64,000 nt of DNA from Sphingomonas citri (GTDB lineage Bacteria; Pseudomonadota; Alphaproteobacteria; Sphingomonadales; Sphingomonadaceae): assembly GCF_019429485.1 (NCBI RefSeq), contig NZ_JAHXZN010000005.1, positions 211,996 to 275,995 on the forward strand, read 5' to 3'. Numbering within the stretch: the first letter of the stretch is position 1; each line of letters opens with the position of its first letter. The notes below the pieces were generated by a model that saw nothing but the letters and a program-made list of their open reading frames with translations, had not been told where the DNA came from and did no database searches. Both the position numbers and the translations under genes were made by a program. Positions 37,398-48,214 of this stretch are shown piece after piece.

Positions 37398-37398
<1 letters not shown>
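35404..37398 (-). CDS. nuoG: NADH-quinone oxidoreductase subunit G
   Basis: 664 residues, shorter than E. coli NuoG (about 908), as usual in alphaproteobacteria and mitochondria. The N-terminus binds 2Fe-2S N1b ([29 protein letters not shown]), the His-ligated cluster N5 ([19 protein letters not shown]) and 4Fe-4S N4 ([17 protein letters not shown] with ...[13 protein letters not shown]). The rest is an inactive molybdopterin-oxidoreductase fold. The ATG overlaps the nuoF stop (TAATG). Confidence 0.97.
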
Positions 37399-38707
<1,309 letters not shown>

Positions 38708-38708
<1 letters not shown>

Positions 38709-38941
38709 CACGCGTTCCCATCCCGCAGGTCGATCCGGCGCTCGATCCGGTCGAGCCTGCCCTCGATCCGGTCCAGCCGATGCGTGATCCCGGCGTTCGA
38801 CACGGTGAGGCCGGAGAGATGGTCCTCCACCGACGCCATGCGCATCTTCAGGTCACCCAATTCCAGGCCGAACGAGTCCATCTTGCTGTTCAATCGCTTG
38901 AGCAGCTCCAAGGTGTGGCTGGCGATGTCGATCTCAGCCAT
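38708..38941 (-). CDS. Coiled-coil microprotein y, between nuoE and nuoF
   Basis: 77 residues, no cysteines and no membrane segment: an N-terminal helix ([16 protein letters not shown]), then [16 protein letters not shown] and a C-terminal heptad stretch [19 protein letters not shown]. The same plan and many identical positions occur in the microprotein between nuoD and nuoE (DLKxRMxxVExHL, RLDRxxxRxxRIExRxDL), so the two are paralogues. It overlaps nuoE upstream (TGATG) and nuoF downstream (TGATG), so it is translated with both. Not a known complex I core subunit. A role as an accessory or assembly factor is an inference from position. Confidence 0.85.
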
Positions 38942-39612
38942 CACGCCCACTCCCCACGATAATCGTGGTTCTCGGTCACCATCGCCGTCAGCGACGTCGG
39001 GCCGCCCTTGGGCTCGACGGTGTGGCGGCCGGGCTCCTGCGTGCCGGGCTTTGGGGTCTGGCCGTTGGCGAGCGCCTCGATGATCGCGACGGTGCGATCA
39101 TAGTCGAGGTCCTCGTAATTGTCGTCGTTGATCTGGACCATCGGCGCCGAGGCGCAATTGCCCATACACTCCACCTCGGTGAGCGTGAACAGGCCGTCCG
39201 GCGTGGTCTTGCCCTTGATCAGCCCCTTGTTCTTGCACGCCGCGAGCACGTCGTCCGAGCCGCGCAGCATGCAAGGCGTGGTGCCGCACACCTGGACGTG
39301 GAAGCGGCCGACCGGCGCGAGATTGAACATCGTGTAGAAGGTCGCGACCTCGTACACCCGCATGTACGGCACGCCGATCTCGCGCGCGACGAACTCGATC
39401 ACGGGCACGGGCAGCCAGCCCTGCGTCTGCGTCTCGGCGCCGACCTGGCGCTGCGCGAGATCGAGCAGCGGGATCGAGGCCGACTGCTCGCGCCCCCTGG
39501 GATAGCGCGCGAGGATCGCATCGCGCTTCGCGCGGCTGTCGTCGTTCCACTGGAACGCGCCCCAGCGCGCGCGGGTCTCGGCCTCGTCGGGGATGGTAGG
39601 TGCGTCGGCCAT
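38941..39612 (-). CDS. nuoE: NADH-quinone oxidoreductase subunit E
   Basis: 223 residues. Thioredoxin-like 2Fe-2S subunit holding cluster N1a, with cysteine pairs QVCGTTPCMLRG and ECMGNCASAPMVQIND, and the N-terminal helical part WLPVPVIEFVAREIGVPYMRVYEVATFYTMFNL. The 40-residue tail (TPKPGTQEPGRHTVEPKGGPTSLTAM, in parts) is common in this class. Both ends overlap the neighbouring coiled-coil microprotein genes by one base. Confidence 0.97.
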   Translation of the reverse strand: MADAPTIPDEAETRARWGAFQWNDDSRAKRDAILARYPRGREQSASIPLLDLAQRQVGAETQTQGWLPVPVIEFVAREIGVPYMRVYEVATFYTMFNLAPVGRFHVQVCGTTPCMLRGSDDVLAACKNKGLIKGKTTPDGLFTLTEVECMGNCASAPMVQINDDNYEDLDYDRTVAIIEALANGQTPKPGTQEPGRHTVEPKGGPTSLTAMVTENHDYRGEWA

Positions 39613-39842
39613 CAGCGGTGTTCCGTAAGGTCGAGGCGGTTCTCGATCCGCTCGACACGATCATTGAGACGATCGAGACGACTGTTCACGCCCGACGTCG
39701 CGATAAGTGAGCTGCCGAGATGCTCCTCGACCATCGTCATCCGCACCTTCAGGTCACGGACGTCGAACTTCAGCTCCGCCATGTCACCCTGCATCTTCTG
39801 CAGGACGGCGTAGATCAGCTCGTTGGTGACCGCCGTCGTCAC
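39612..39842 (-). CDS. Coiled-coil microprotein x, between nuoD and nuoE
   Basis: 76 residues. Helical with [39 protein letters not shown] and the C-terminal heptads [19 protein letters not shown]; about half the aligned positions match the nuoE-nuoF microprotein. The GTG at 39842 is chosen because it overlaps the nuoD stop as GTGA; a GTG three codons upstream is also in frame. Its stop overlaps the nuoE ATG (TGATG). No metal or membrane features. Probably a dimeric coiled coil made in step with the peripheral-arm subunits. Confidence 0.85.
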   Translation of the reverse strand: MTTAVTNELIYAVLQKMQGDMAELKFDVRDLKVRMTMVEEHLGSSLIATSGVNSRLDRLNDRVERIENRLDLTEHR

Positions 39843-41119
39843 CGATCGCACTCGCCGAACACGATATCCATCGCGCCCAGGATCGCGGTGGTGTCCGCGA
39901 GCATGTGGCCGCGGCTCATGAAGTCCATCGCCTGGAGGTGCGAGAAAGCGGTCGGGCGGATCTTGCAGCGATACGGCTTGTTCGAGCCGTCGCTCACCAG
40001 ATACACGCCGAACTCGCCCTTGGGGCTCTCGGTCGCGACGTACACTTCGCCCGCGGGGACGTGATAGCCCTCGGTGTACAGCTTGAAGTGGTGGATCAGC
40101 GCCTCCATCGAGCGCTTCATCTCGGCACGCTTGGGCGGCACCACCTTGCGGTCAGTCGAGGCGATCGGCCCCTCCGGCATCTCGGCGAGGCATTGTTTCA
40201 TGATCCGCGCCGACTGGCGGACCTCCTCGACGCGCACCATGAAGCGATCGTAGCAGTCGCCGCGCGTGCCCACCGGCACGTCGAAGTCCATGCGATCGTA
40301 GACGTCATAGGGCTGCGACTTGCGCAGGTCCCAGGGGATGCCGGCGGCGCGGATCATCGGCCCCGAGAAGCCCCAGCGAATGGCGTCCTCGCGGCTCACC
40401 GTCGCGATGTCGACGTTGCGCTGCTTGAAGATGCGGTTGTCGGCGACCAGGCTGATCGCGTCCTCGAACAGCCGCGGCAGCCGCGTGTCGAGCCAGTCGG
40501 CGATGTCGGTCAGCAGCTTCAGCGGCACGTCCTGGTGGACGCCGCCGGGCCGGAAATAATTGTGGTGCATCCGCGCGCCGGTGGCCCGCTCGAGGAAGCC
40601 GTAGCAATCCTCGCGGATCTCGAACAGCCACAGGTTCGGCGTCATCGCGCCGACGTCCATGACGTGCGAGCCCAGGTTGAGCATGTGGTTGGAGATGCGC
40701 GTCAGCTCGGCGAAGAAGACGCGGAGGTACTGGGCGCGGAGCGGCACCTCCAGATCCAGCAGCTTCTCGATCGCGAGCACGAACGTGTGCTCCATGCACG
40801 CGGGCGAGCAGTAATCCAGCCGGTCGAAATACGGGATCGCCTGCGCGTAGGTCTTGTACTCGATCAGCTTCTCGGTGCCGCGGTGGAGCAGCCCGACGTG
40901 CGGGTCGATCCGCTCGATGATCTCGCCGTCCAGCTCCATCACGAGGCGGAGCACGCCGTGCGCGGCCGGGTGCTGCGGGCCGAAGTTGATCGTGTAATTC
41001 TGGATCGCGACGTCACCCTCGCTCGGGTGCGAGGCGTCGGTGGCGTGGACGATCTTCTCCAGCGCGGGATCCATCTCGCGGTCGACCGCCTGGTCCTTCT
41101 CGATGAGCATGTCGGTCAT
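39839..41119 (-). CDS. nuoD: NADH-quinone oxidoreductase subunit D
   Basis: 426 residues, the 49-kDa-type quinone-site subunit. Motifs: [70 protein letters not shown] and [25 protein letters not shown], with C-terminal [12 protein letters not shown]. The ATG at 41119 overlaps the nuoC stop (ATGA), although the frame is open further up. C and D are separate genes, not fused as in E. coli. Confidence 0.97.
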   Translation of the reverse strand: MTDMLIEKDQAVDREMDPALEKIVHATDASHPSEGDVAIQNYTINFGPQHPAAHGVLRLVMELDGEIIERIDPHVGLLHRGTEKLIEYKTYAQAIPYFDRLDYCSPACMEHTFVLAIEKLLDLEVPLRAQYLRVFFAELTRISNHMLNLGSHVMDVGAMTPNLWLFEIREDCYGFLERATGARMHHNYFRPGGVHQDVPLKLLTDIADWLDTRLPRLFEDAISLVADNRIFKQRNVDIATVSREDAIRWGFSGPMIRAAGIPWDLRKSQPYDVYDRMDFDVPVGTRGDCYDRFMVRVEEVRQSARIMKQCLAEMPEGPIASTDRKVVPPKRAEMKRSMEALIHHFKLYTEGYHVPAGEVYVATESPKGEFGVYLVSDGSNKPYRCKIRPTAFSHLQAMDFMSRGHMLADTTAILGAMDIVFGECDR

Positions 41120-41964
41120 TGGTTCTGCCCTCCGCCCTTCGTCGGCACGACGTCGGGATCGGCCGGCTTGGGCGCGCCGGCGGATTCGCTGCGACCCGCA
41201 CCCGTATCGGCGGTGCTGGTCGCGTCCTTCTTGGCGTACGGCTCGCTCGAGCCGGCGCCAGGCTGCTTCGGCGTCTCGGTCGCCCCGGCCTTCTGGACCT
41301 CGGTCGCGGTCGCGGGGGTCGGCGCGCCCTTCGCCTCCGGCAGCTTCGCCTTCTCGTCGCCGGGCAGCACGTACTCGGCGCCCTCCCACGGGCTCATGAA
41401 GTCGAAGGTGCGGAAATCCTGCGCGAGCTTCACCGGCTCGTACACGACGCGCTTCTGCTCCTCGGAGTAGCGCATCTCGACGAAGCCGGTCAGCGGGAAG
41501 TCCTTGCGGAACGGGTGGCCACGGAAGCCGTAATCGGTGAGGATGCGGCGCAGGTCGCGGTTGCCCGCGAACAGCACGCCGAACATGTCATACACCTCGC
41601 GCTCGAGCCAGCCGGCGACCGGCCACAGCTCGGTCACCGATGGCACCGGCGTGTCCTCGGTCGCGCCGACATGGACGTGGAGCCGGTGGTTGCGCGTCAG
41701 CGACAGCAGGCAATAGACCACCTCGAACCGCTCCGCGCGATCCGGATAGTCGACGCCGGCGATCTCCATCAGCTGCTGATATTCGAGTCCCGGCGTGTCG
41801 CGCAGCGCGGTCAGCGCGGGCACCAGCGCCTCGCGCGTGACGTGCAGCTGCACCTCGCCCGCGATCTCGACCGCGTCGAGCAGGCCGGCGCCGATCGCGC
41901 CGCGCGCGGACTCGATCGTCGCATCGTTGAGGTTCGCCGCGAAAGCGGGAGCGGGCGCCCTCAC
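41116..41964 (-). CDS. nuoC: NADH-quinone oxidoreductase subunit C with Ala/Pro-rich tail
   Basis: 282 residues. The core (about 1-200) has the 30-kDa signature [49 protein letters not shown]. After the conserved [20 protein letters not shown] there are about 80 extra Ala/Pro/Thr/Lys residues with no structure expected. Start is GTG, overlapping the nuoB stop (GTGA). Peripheral-arm subunit next to NuoD. Confidence 0.96.
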   Translation of the reverse strand: MRAPAPAFAANLNDATIESARGAIGAGLLDAVEIAGEVQLHVTREALVPALTALRDTPGLEYQQLMEIAGVDYPDRAERFEVVYCLLSLTRNHRLHVHVGATEDTPVPSVTELWPVAGWLEREVYDMFGVLFAGNRDLRRILTDYGFRGHPFRKDFPLTGFVEMRYSEEQKRVVYEPVKLAQDFRTFDFMSPWEGAEYVLPGDEKAKLPEAKGAPTPATATEVQKAGATETPKQPGAGSSEPYAKKDATSTADTGAGRSESAGAPKPADPDVVPTKGGGQNQ

Positions 41965-42530
41965 CGTTCGATGCTCCCGGCGCGGCGGATCTTCCGCTGC
42001 AGCTGCATCACGCCGTAGAGCAACGCCTCCGCGGTCGGCGGGCAGCCGGGCACGTAGATGTCGACCGGCACGACGCGGTCGCAGCCGCGCACGACGCTGT
42101 AGCTATAGTGATAATAGCCGCCGCCGTTGGCGCACGACCCCATCGAGATGACGTACTTGGGCTCCGACATCTGGTCGTAGACCTTGCGCAGCGCCGGGGC
42201 CATCTTGTTGCAGAGCGTGCCCGCGACGATCATCACGTCCGACTGGCGCGGGGAGGCGCGCGGCGCGGCGCCGAAACGCTCCATGTCGTAGCGCGGCATG
42301 TTGACGTGGATCATTTCCACCGCGCAGCACGCCAGCCCGAAGGTCATCCACCAGAGCGAGCCGGTGCGCGCCCATTGGAAGAGCTCCTCGGTCGACGTGA
42401 CCAGGAAGCCCTTGTCGTTGAGCTCGCCGTTGAGGCCATCGAAGAAACCCTGATCGGGCGCGACGATGCCGCCGGCGGGCTCGGGATTGTTGACGAGCCC
42501 GATCGGCCCGGAGTGCGCCTCTACTCCCAC
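41961..42530 (-). CDS. nuoB: NADH-quinone oxidoreductase subunit B
   Basis: About 189 residues. 4Fe-4S N2 cysteines in [37 protein letters not shown] and [20 protein letters not shown] positions ([16 protein letters not shown] here). It hands electrons to quinone. GTG 42530 is preferred: AAGGGAG lies seven bases upstream, and it gives a start (MGVEAHSGP) close to the conserved part. ATG 42551 would add seven residues but lacks a ribosome-binding site. Overlaps the nuoA stop by about ten bases. Confidence 0.95.
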   Translation of the reverse strand: MGVEAHSGPIGLVNNPEPAGGIVAPDQGFFDGLNGELNDKGFLVTSTEELFQWARTGSLWWMTFGLACCAVEMIHVNMPRYDMERFGAAPRASPRQSDVMIVAGTLCNKMAPALRKVYDQMSEPKYVISMGSCANGGGYYHYSYSVVRGCDRVVPVDIYVPGCPPTAEALLYGVMQLQRKIRRAGSIER

Positions 42531-42895
42531 TCCAGCGCTCCCTTCTTCCATGCGTATACCAGGCCGAGCGCGAGTTCGGCGATGAAGATCATCATCGAGA
42601 TCCATGCAGTCCATCCGAGCGAGAAAACGCTTACCGCCCAAGGATATAGGAACGCCGCCTCGAGATCGAAGATGATGAACAGGATGGCAACGAGATAAAA
42701 ACGAACGTCGAACTGCGAGCGGCTGTCCTCGAACGCGGGGAAGCCGCACTCATATTCGGACAGCTTCTCCGGCGTCGGCTTGGCGGTGCCGGTCAGCTTG
42801 GCGACCGCCATCGGCAGGAACACGAACGCGCTCGACAGCAGGAGCGCCACTCCCAGGAACAGGAGGATCGGCAGATATTGCGACAGATCGACCAC
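42521..42895 (-). CDS. nuoA: NADH-quinone oxidoreductase subunit A
   Basis: 124 residues, three transmembrane helices, with the conserved loop [43 protein letters not shown]. First gene of the nuo operon; start is GTG 42895 with GAGAGAG upstream. The 145-base gap to the next gene (42896-43040) should hold the operon promoter; no clear -35/-10 pair is visible. Confidence 0.96.
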   Translation of the reverse strand: MVDLSQYLPILLFLGVALLLSSAFVFLPMAVAKLTGTAKPTPEKLSEYECGFPAFEDSRSQFDVRFYLVAILFIIFDLEAAFLYPWAVSVFSLGWTAWISMMIFIAELALGLVYAWKKGALEWE

Positions 42896-43040
42896 TATGT
42901 CTCTCTCGCCTCTCTCGCAGGTGCGAATGGAATGCGGACGCTCTAGACCCCTGCCCCATGAGGGGCAAGGCCACGGGCGGTGAGAATGAATCGCAGGTGA
43001 ATTGGCGGCGCGCCGGTACGCGGCGCGGTCGCCCGGCGGC

Positions 43041-43853
43041 TCAGCGCAGCGCCTGCGCCACCATCTTGTGGAGCTTGGAGTGCAACCCGTCGTTGGCGGC
43101 GAGGAACTCGTTGCGCTCGATCGGCTTGTCGCCGCCGCGGAAGTCGGTGACGAAGCCGCCCGCCTCCTTCACCAGCAGCATGCCCGCGGCGACGTCCCAC
43201 AGCTTGAGGTCGCTCTCCCAATAAGCGTCGAACCGTCCCGCGGCGACCCAGGCGAGGTCGAGCGCGGCGGCGCCGAGCCGGCGGATGCCCGCGACCTGCG
43301 GCGCCACCGCGCCGAAGATCCGCGTCCATTGCACGAAGTCGCCGTGGCCCATGAAGGGGATTCCGGTCGCCACCAGCGCCTCGGACGGGTCGCGCCGCGA
43401 CGACACGCGCAGCCGCTGGTCCTGCAGCCAGGCGCCGCGGCCCTTCTCGGCCCAGAAGCTCTCGTCGGTGAGCGGCTGATAGACCAGCGCGGTGGTGATC
43501 TCGCGCTTGCCGTTGGGGAGCGGCTCCTCGACCGCGATCGAGATGCAGAAATGCGGTACGCCGTGGAGGAAGTTGCTGGTGCCGTCGAGCGGATCGATGA
43601 TGAAGCGCGGCTTGCTCGGGTCACCCTCGATCGTGCCGCCCTCCTCCATCACGAAGCCCCAGTCGGGCCGGGCCTTGGAGAGCTCGTCGTACAGCGTCCG
43701 CTCGGCGCGCTGATCGGCCTGGCTCACGAAGTCGGCGGGGCCCTTGCGGCTCACCTGAAGGTGCTGGACCTCGTTGAAGTCGCGCCGCAGCCGCGGCGCG
43801 GCCTTGCGCGCGGCGCGCTCGATGACCGTGAACAGGCCGGAATGGGAAGGCAT
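43041..43853 (-). CDS. Inositol monophosphatase family protein
   Basis: 270 residues. Metal-dependent phosphatase signatures: [11 protein letters not shown] (metal Glu), [26 protein letters not shown] and the C-terminal [20 protein letters not shown]. Members act on inositol phosphates or related sugar phosphates, and SuhB-type members also affect rRNA transcription. Which one this is cannot be told. It lies between efp and nuoA with gaps of 100-150 bases. Confidence 0.93.
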   Translation of the reverse strand: MPSHSGLFTVIERAARKAAPRLRRDFNEVQHLQVSRKGPADFVSQADQRAERTLYDELSKARPDWGFVMEEGGTIEGDPSKPRFIIDPLDGTSNFLHGVPHFCISIAVEEPLPNGKREITTALVYQPLTDESFWAEKGRGAWLQDQRLRVSSRRDPSEALVATGIPFMGHGDFVQWTRIFGAVAPQVAGIRRLGAAALDLAWVAAGRFDAYWESDLKLWDVAAGMLLVKEAGGFVTDFRGGDKPIERNEFLAANDGLHSKLHKMVAQALR

Positions 43854-43970
43854 GCGATCATTCTCCTCCCCCTGCCCCGGAGAGGATGCCGGGCCGGAGG
43901 AACATGGGCGGTACTAGCTGGGGCCGCCCCTCACCCCGTCCGCCCTCGTCGAGAGCGGGAACGTCGCACC

Positions 43971-44534
43971 TCAGTCGGCGCGGCGGACGTAGGTCTGCTC
44001 GTAGACGTCGACGACGATGCGCGTGCCGCTGCTGATGTGCGGCGGCACCATCACGCGCACGCCATTGTCGAGGATCGCGGGCTTGTAGCTCGACGAGGCG
44101 GTCTGCCCCTTCACCACCGCGTCGGCCTCGACGATCACCGCCTCAATCGTGTCGGGCAGCTGCACGCTGATCGGCTCCTCGTCGTAGAGCTCCATCACCA
44201 CGTCCATCCCGTCCTGCAGGAAGGCGGCGGCGTCGCCGAGCAGGTCGCGCGGCAGCGTCACCTGGTCGTAGGTGTCCTTGTCCATGAACACCAGTCCGTC
44301 GCCCTCGGCGAACAGGAACTGGAAGTCCTTGGTGTCGAGGCGGACGCGCTCAACCGTCTCGGCCGAGCGGAAGCGGACGTTGTTCTTGCGGCCGTCGCGC
44401 AGGTTCTTCAGCTCGACCTGCATGTACGCCCCGCCCTTGCCGGGCTGGGTGTGCTGGATCTTGACCGCGCGCCAGATGCCGCCTTCGTACTCGATGATAT
44501 TGCCGGGACGAATGTCCACGCCGCTGATCTTCAT
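43971..44534 (-). CDS. efp: Elongation factor P
   Basis: 187 residues, three beta-barrel domains: [38 protein letters not shown] with the loop residue Lys33 (the position that is beta-lysylated in E. coli), [21 protein letters not shown], and C-terminal [20 protein letters not shown]. It relieves ribosome stalling at polyproline. The modification genes epmA/epmB are not in the window. Confidence 0.98.
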   Translation of the reverse strand: MKISGVDIRPGNIIEYEGGIWRAVKIQHTQPGKGGAYMQVELKNLRDGRKNNVRFRSAETVERVRLDTKDFQFLFAEGDGLVFMDKDTYDQVTLPRDLLGDAAAFLQDGMDVVMELYDEEPISVQLPDTIEAVIVEADAVVKGQTASSSYKPAILDNGVRVMVPPHISSGTRIVVDVYEQTYVRRAD

Positions 44535-44602
44535 GGGGCTGTGCCTATGTCAACAGAACTGGGGCACCGCCGCTGGTGAGCGGGGCGCCGGGTGGCGCGG
44601 CT

Positions 44603-45205
44603 CTAGCGGCTGGCGGGGCTGACGGCAAGGTAAGGATAGGGATCGCGCGGCTCGCCCTGCCACCAGCGCGCGCCCGCGGGCATCCGGCTGAGGCCGAAAT
44701 GCAGGTGGTAATTGCCCGGACCGGCGTCGCCGGTGTCGCCGACGAAGGCGATCACCTGCCCGGCGCGAACCGCCTGCCCCTCGGCGAGCCCCGGCGCGTA
44801 GCCGGAGAGGTGCGCATAGTAGAGCTCCCACCCGCCGTCCGCGGAGCGCTGGTAGACGGTGGTGCCGCCGAGCCCGCTCTGGAACAGCTTCTCGATCCGC
44901 CCGTCCGCGGCGGCGAGCACCGGCGTGCCGGCGGGCGCCATGATGTCGAGCCCCTGGTGCCCGCGCGTGCCGCCGCCGCGCGCGTCGCCCCAGGACGAGC
45001 GCAGTGTGGCGCGCGCCACGCCCGCGACGGGCACGAGCAACTTGCCCGGCACCGCCGCCGCGAGCGTCCGCGCCGCGGCAGGTGTGGCGGAGACCGCCGG
45101 CACGCCGGCACTCGCCCGCCTGGGCCGACGCGGCTCGAGCAGCGACACGAAACCCGCCACCGCGAGGACGATCAGCGCCAGTATGCCCCAGCCGAGCTTC
45201 GTCAC
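44603..45205 (-). CDS. M23 family metallopeptidase (membrane-anchored LytM-type)
   Basis: 200 residues. N-terminal membrane helix (about 7-22), a basic linker, then a LytM/peptidase M23 domain: GTRGHQGLDIMAPAGTPVLAAADGRIE, YYAHLSGYAPGLAEGQAVRAGQVIAFVGDTGDA and NYHLHFGLSR, which contain the zinc-binding HxxxD and HxH positions. A cell-wall hydrolase or a regulator of one. GTG start with GAGG upstream. Seven bases after the L,D-transpeptidase gene, so the two cell-wall genes probably form an operon. Confidence 0.93.
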   Translation of the reverse strand: MTKLGWGILALIVLAVAGFVSLLEPRRPRRASAGVPAVSATPAAARTLAAAVPGKLLVPVAGVARATLRSSWGDARGGGTRGHQGLDIMAPAGTPVLAAADGRIEKLFQSGLGGTTVYQRSADGGWELYYAHLSGYAPGLAEGQAVRAGQVIAFVGDTGDAGPGNYHLHFGLSRMPAGARWWQGEPRDPYPYLAVSPASR

Positions 45206-45212
45206 GCGCGCC

Positions 45213-46214
45213 TCACGCTTGGAACACCGCCTTGGCGCCGTTGCCGATCATCAGCGTCAGCCGTGCCACGTCCCAGTTCGCCATGCGGATGCAGCCGTGG
45301 CTCTCGCTGCGACCGATCGTCGCCGGCTCGGGCGTACCGTGGATGCCGTAATGCGGCTTGGAGAGATCGATCCACACCACCCCGACCGGCCCGTTCGGTC
45401 CCGGCGGCAGCATCGCCTTCTCGTCGTTCTTCTTGGCGTCCCAGAACAAGGCCGGATTGTAGTGGAACTTGGGATTATAGTCCTTGCCCAGGATCTTCCA
45501 CGTGCCGAGCGGCAGCGGATCATGCTGGCTGCCGGTCGTCACCGGGAATTGCGCGATCAGCTTTCCCGCCTTGTCGAGCACGCGCAGCGAGCCTTCGGAC
45601 TTATCGACGACGATGCTGTCGCCCTGCGGCGAGGCGGCGTCGACGTTGAGCATGGTCAGCGTCTGGCGCCACTCGGGCTTGATGTCGCCGGGGTAGTTGC
45701 GCGAAGTCGGCAGCGCGTTGGGGAAGGTCACCGTCGCGCCCTGCGCGATCCGCGTCGCGGGCGAGTTGAGCGCCATCAGCACCGCGGGGGTGGTATGGAA
45801 CATCTCGGCCAGCTTCTCCATCGGCGAGCGGTAACCGAGCGTCGGCAGCTCGGCCTGCTTATTATAGTCGTGCGGGATCGCGCCGAGGAACGGACCGCGC
45901 ACCATATCGGCGGTCAGCTTGATCGTGACGGTCGGCCGCGCGGCGCGATAGGGGTAGAGCGCACGCATCGTCGCCGCGTCGGGCTTGCCCGTCTTGGGCA
46001 GCCCGCGACTCTCCTGGAAGCCGCGCAGCGCGAGCTCGAGCGACTGCCCGCCGCGCCCGTCGAGGATACCGGGCGCGAAGCCGAGATGGTCGAGGATCAC
46101 CTGGACGTGGAGGATGTCGCGGTCGAGCGGCGGCGCGGCGGCGGGCGCCTGCGCGGCGGCGGCCAGAGGGCTCAACGCCGCGACCGCCGCGGTCAGAAGG
46201 AACTTGGAACGCAT
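45213..46214 (-). CDS. L,D-transpeptidase (YkuD domain) with peptidoglycan-binding domain
   Basis: 333 residues. Signal peptide (RSKFLLTAAVAALSPLAAAA), a PG_binding_1-like helical domain (VQVILDHLGFAPGILDGRGGQSLELALRGFQ), and a C-terminal YkuD domain with catalytic SHGCIRM and the preceding GIHGTPEPATIGRSE. It cross-links peptidoglycan 3-3 or attaches other partners in the periplasm. ATG 46214 has AGAGGTGG upstream; two GTG codons just before it are less likely starts. Confidence 0.95.
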   Translation of the reverse strand: MRSKFLLTAAVAALSPLAAAAQAPAAAPPLDRDILHVQVILDHLGFAPGILDGRGGQSLELALRGFQESRGLPKTGKPDAATMRALYPYRAARPTVTIKLTADMVRGPFLGAIPHDYNKQAELPTLGYRSPMEKLAEMFHTTPAVLMALNSPATRIAQGATVTFPNALPTSRNYPGDIKPEWRQTLTMLNVDAASPQGDSIVVDKSEGSLRVLDKAGKLIAQFPVTTGSQHDPLPLGTWKILGKDYNPKFHYNPALFWDAKKNDEKAMLPPGPNGPVGVVWIDLSKPHYGIHGTPEPATIGRSESHGCIRMANWDVARLTLMIGNGAKAVFQA

Positions 46215-46253
46215 CGACACCACCTCTCACGACCGTGTGAGAGGCGTAACGAC

Positions 46254-46943
46254 TCAGCCGCGGCGCGGCTCCAGCACATCGGCGAAGGCGCGCACCGCCG
46301 CCGCCTCGTCGCCGCCCCACACCGCACCCGACACGGCGAGGAAATCGGCGCCCGCGGCGACCAGCGGCGCGGCATTAGCGGGCGTGATCCCGCCGATCGC
46401 GACCGCGGGCAGCTCGAACACCGCCGACCACCATGACAGGATCACCGGCTCGGGGCGGTGCTTCACCTCCTTGGTGGTGGTGGAGTAGAAGCTGCCGAAC
46501 GCGACATAGTCCGCGCCCGCCTCGCCCGCCTCCATCGCGAGGTGGCGGCTGTCGTGGCACGTCACGCCGATCTGGACCGAGGGGCCGAGGATCGCACGCG
46601 CCTCGCGCGGGTCGCCGTCCTCCTGCCCGAGGTGCACGCCGTCGGCGCCGAGCCTTTTGGCGAGGCTGACGCTGTCGTTGACGATGAAGGCGACGTCGCG
46701 CTCGCCGCAGAGGCGCTGGAGCGGCTCGGCCAGCCGCGCCGCCTGGTGCTGGTCCACATCCTTGACGCGGAACTGGAAGGCCGCGACCGGGCCGGCGTCG
46801 AGCGCGCGCGCGAGCCGGTCGGGGAAGGCGCCGGTAACGTCGAGCGGCGAGATGAGGTAGAGCTGGCACGGCGGCCGGCGATCGTCGCGCTGGAAGTTGA
46901 CGGCGAAATCAGGGTCGAGCGGGCCGAGCGGGTCGTCTGTCAT
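46254..46943 (-). CDS. thiE: Thiamine phosphate synthase
   Basis: 229 residues, TIM barrel. QLYLISPLDV, FQFRVKD, FIVNDSVSLAKRLGADGVHLGQEDG, GVTCHDSRHLAMEAGEAGADYVAFGSFYST and AAPLVAAGADFLAVSGAVWGG are the substrate and pyrophosphate-binding elements. It joins the thiazole and pyrimidine moieties of thiamine. The N-terminal 25 residues (to about DDRRPPC) are an extra segment. It starts 39 bases upstream of the L,D-transpeptidase direction change: thiE ends before the transpeptidase start. Confidence 0.95.
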   Translation of the reverse strand: MTDDPLGPLDPDFAVNFQRDDRRPPCQLYLISPLDVTGAFPDRLARALDAGPVAAFQFRVKDVDQHQAARLAEPLQRLCGERDVAFIVNDSVSLAKRLGADGVHLGQEDGDPREARAILGPSVQIGVTCHDSRHLAMEAGEAGADYVAFGSFYSTTTKEVKHRPEPVILSWWSAVFELPAVAIGGITPANAAPLVAAGADFLAVSGAVWGGDEAAAVRAFADVLEPRRG

Positions 46944-47016
46944 GTGCGTGCGACTAGCGGGTCGGGAACGCGGGGGGAAGCGGTCGTGCTTTCGGTGTCA
47001 GCCCCCGCCTCGCGTG

Positions 47017-47102
47017 CCCCGGGGAAGGCCGGGGCCCAGTTGGGGGACGCTCAGTAAGATCCACCGCGACCTTCCCACCTGGGCCCCGGCCTTCGCCGGG
47101 GG
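47017..47102. repeat. Dispersed palindromic element, type C
   Basis: Arms CCCCGGGGAAGGCCGGGGC (from 47017) and GCCCCGGCCTTCGCCGGGG (to 47102) form a long imperfect inverted repeat, part of a 339-base gap (46944-47282) between thiE and the aldolase gene. No gene is seen in this gap. Confidence 0.65.
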
Positions 47103-47156
47103 ACGTGACGAATGTGCCACCGATCCACCGGAGGAATGAGCCCATCTCCTTACCGT

Positions 47157-47254
47157 CCGTCACCCCGGACTTAGTCCGGAATCCACTGAGCCGCGAAGAT
47201 TGCAGGCGCTGCTCTGGCGGACGGGTGGATCTGGGGACAAGTCCGGGTCGACGG
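47157..47254. repeat. Dispersed palindromic element, type B (copy 2)
   Basis: Starts CCGTCACCCCGGACTTAGTC and ends ACAAGTCCGGGTCGACGG, with ATCCACTG and GGTGGATC inner arms; same family as 8970-9064. Confidence 0.7.
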
Positions 47255-47282
47255 ACAAGTTTGACTAAGCGCTAGAGCCCCC

Positions 47283-48191
47283 TCACCCCTCGCCGCGATA
47301 GATCGCGACCAGTTTCTCCAGCATCGCCAGCGCCTCGCCGCGCTCGCGCTGGAAGGTATTGCGGCCGATGATCGACCCGTTGCCGCCGCCCGCCAGGATG
47401 TCGCGCGCGTCCTGGTAGACCGCGTCGATCCCCTTGGCCGCGCCGCCCGAGAACACGACGATGCGTCGCCCCGCGAAGCTGGACTGGACGACGTGGCGGA
47501 CGCGATCGGCCTGGTGCGACCAGTCGGTGCCCTCATAGGCCTTCTGCGCCTCCGGCTGCTCGATATGCGCGGTCGGCAGCTTGACCTTGATGATGTGCGC
47601 GCCGAGCAGAGCCGCCATGTGCGCGGCATAGGCGCCGACGTCGAGCGCCAGCTCGCCGTCCTTGCTGAGCTTGCCGCCGCGCGGATAGCTCCAGATCACG
47701 GTGGCGAGCCCCGCCGCCGCGGCCTCCTCGCGCAGCCCGCGAATCTGCTCCATCGACTCGAAGATGTCCTCCGAGCCGGGATAGATGGTGAAACCGATCG
47801 CGGCGCAGCCGAGCCGCAACGCGTCCTCGACGCTGCCGGTCTGCGCCTGCGCGTTGCGCGTCGCCCAGCTGTTCGAGCTGTTGAGCTTGAGGATGGTCGG
47901 GATCCGCCCCGCGAACGTGTCCGCCCCGGCCTCGAGCGAGCCGAGCGGCGCGGCGTAGGCCGAGAGGCCGGCGTCGACCGCGAGCTGGTAATGATAGTGC
48001 GGGTCGTAGGCCGGCGGGTTGACGGCGAAGCTGCGCGCCGGACCGTGCTCGAAGCCCTGGTCGACCGGCAGGATGATCAGCTTGCCCGTGCCGCCCAGCC
48101 TGCCGTGCATCAGGATGCGGGCGAGATTGGCTTTGATGGCCGGGCTGGTGGCCTCGTACTTGTCGAGGATGGACTTCACGATCGGAGTCAT
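47283..48191 (-). CDS. Class I fructose-bisphosphate aldolase (DhnA type)
   Basis: 302 residues, TIM barrel of the FbaB/DhnA family: LIILPVDQGFEHGPARSFAVN, AAIGFTIYPGSEDIFESMEQI, GAHIIKVKLPTAHIEQ (with the Schiff-base Lys) and IVVFSGGAAKGIDAVYQDARDILAGGGNGSIIGRN. It performs fructose-1,6-bisphosphate cleavage or condensation without metal. Single gene behind the toxin-antitoxin pair. Confidence 0.94.
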   Translation of the reverse strand: MTPIVKSILDKYEATSPAIKANLARILMHGRLGGTGKLIILPVDQGFEHGPARSFAVNPPAYDPHYHYQLAVDAGLSAYAAPLGSLEAGADTFAGRIPTILKLNSSNSWATRNAQAQTGSVEDALRLGCAAIGFTIYPGSEDIFESMEQIRGLREEAAAAGLATVIWSYPRGGKLSKDGELALDVGAYAAHMAALLGAHIIKVKLPTAHIEQPEAQKAYEGTDWSHQADRVRHVVQSSFAGRRIVVFSGGAAKGIDAVYQDARDILAGGGNGSIIGRNTFQRERGEALAMLEKLVAIYRGEG

Positions 48192-48214
48192 ATTCGGTCC
48201 CTATCCAATTGTAC

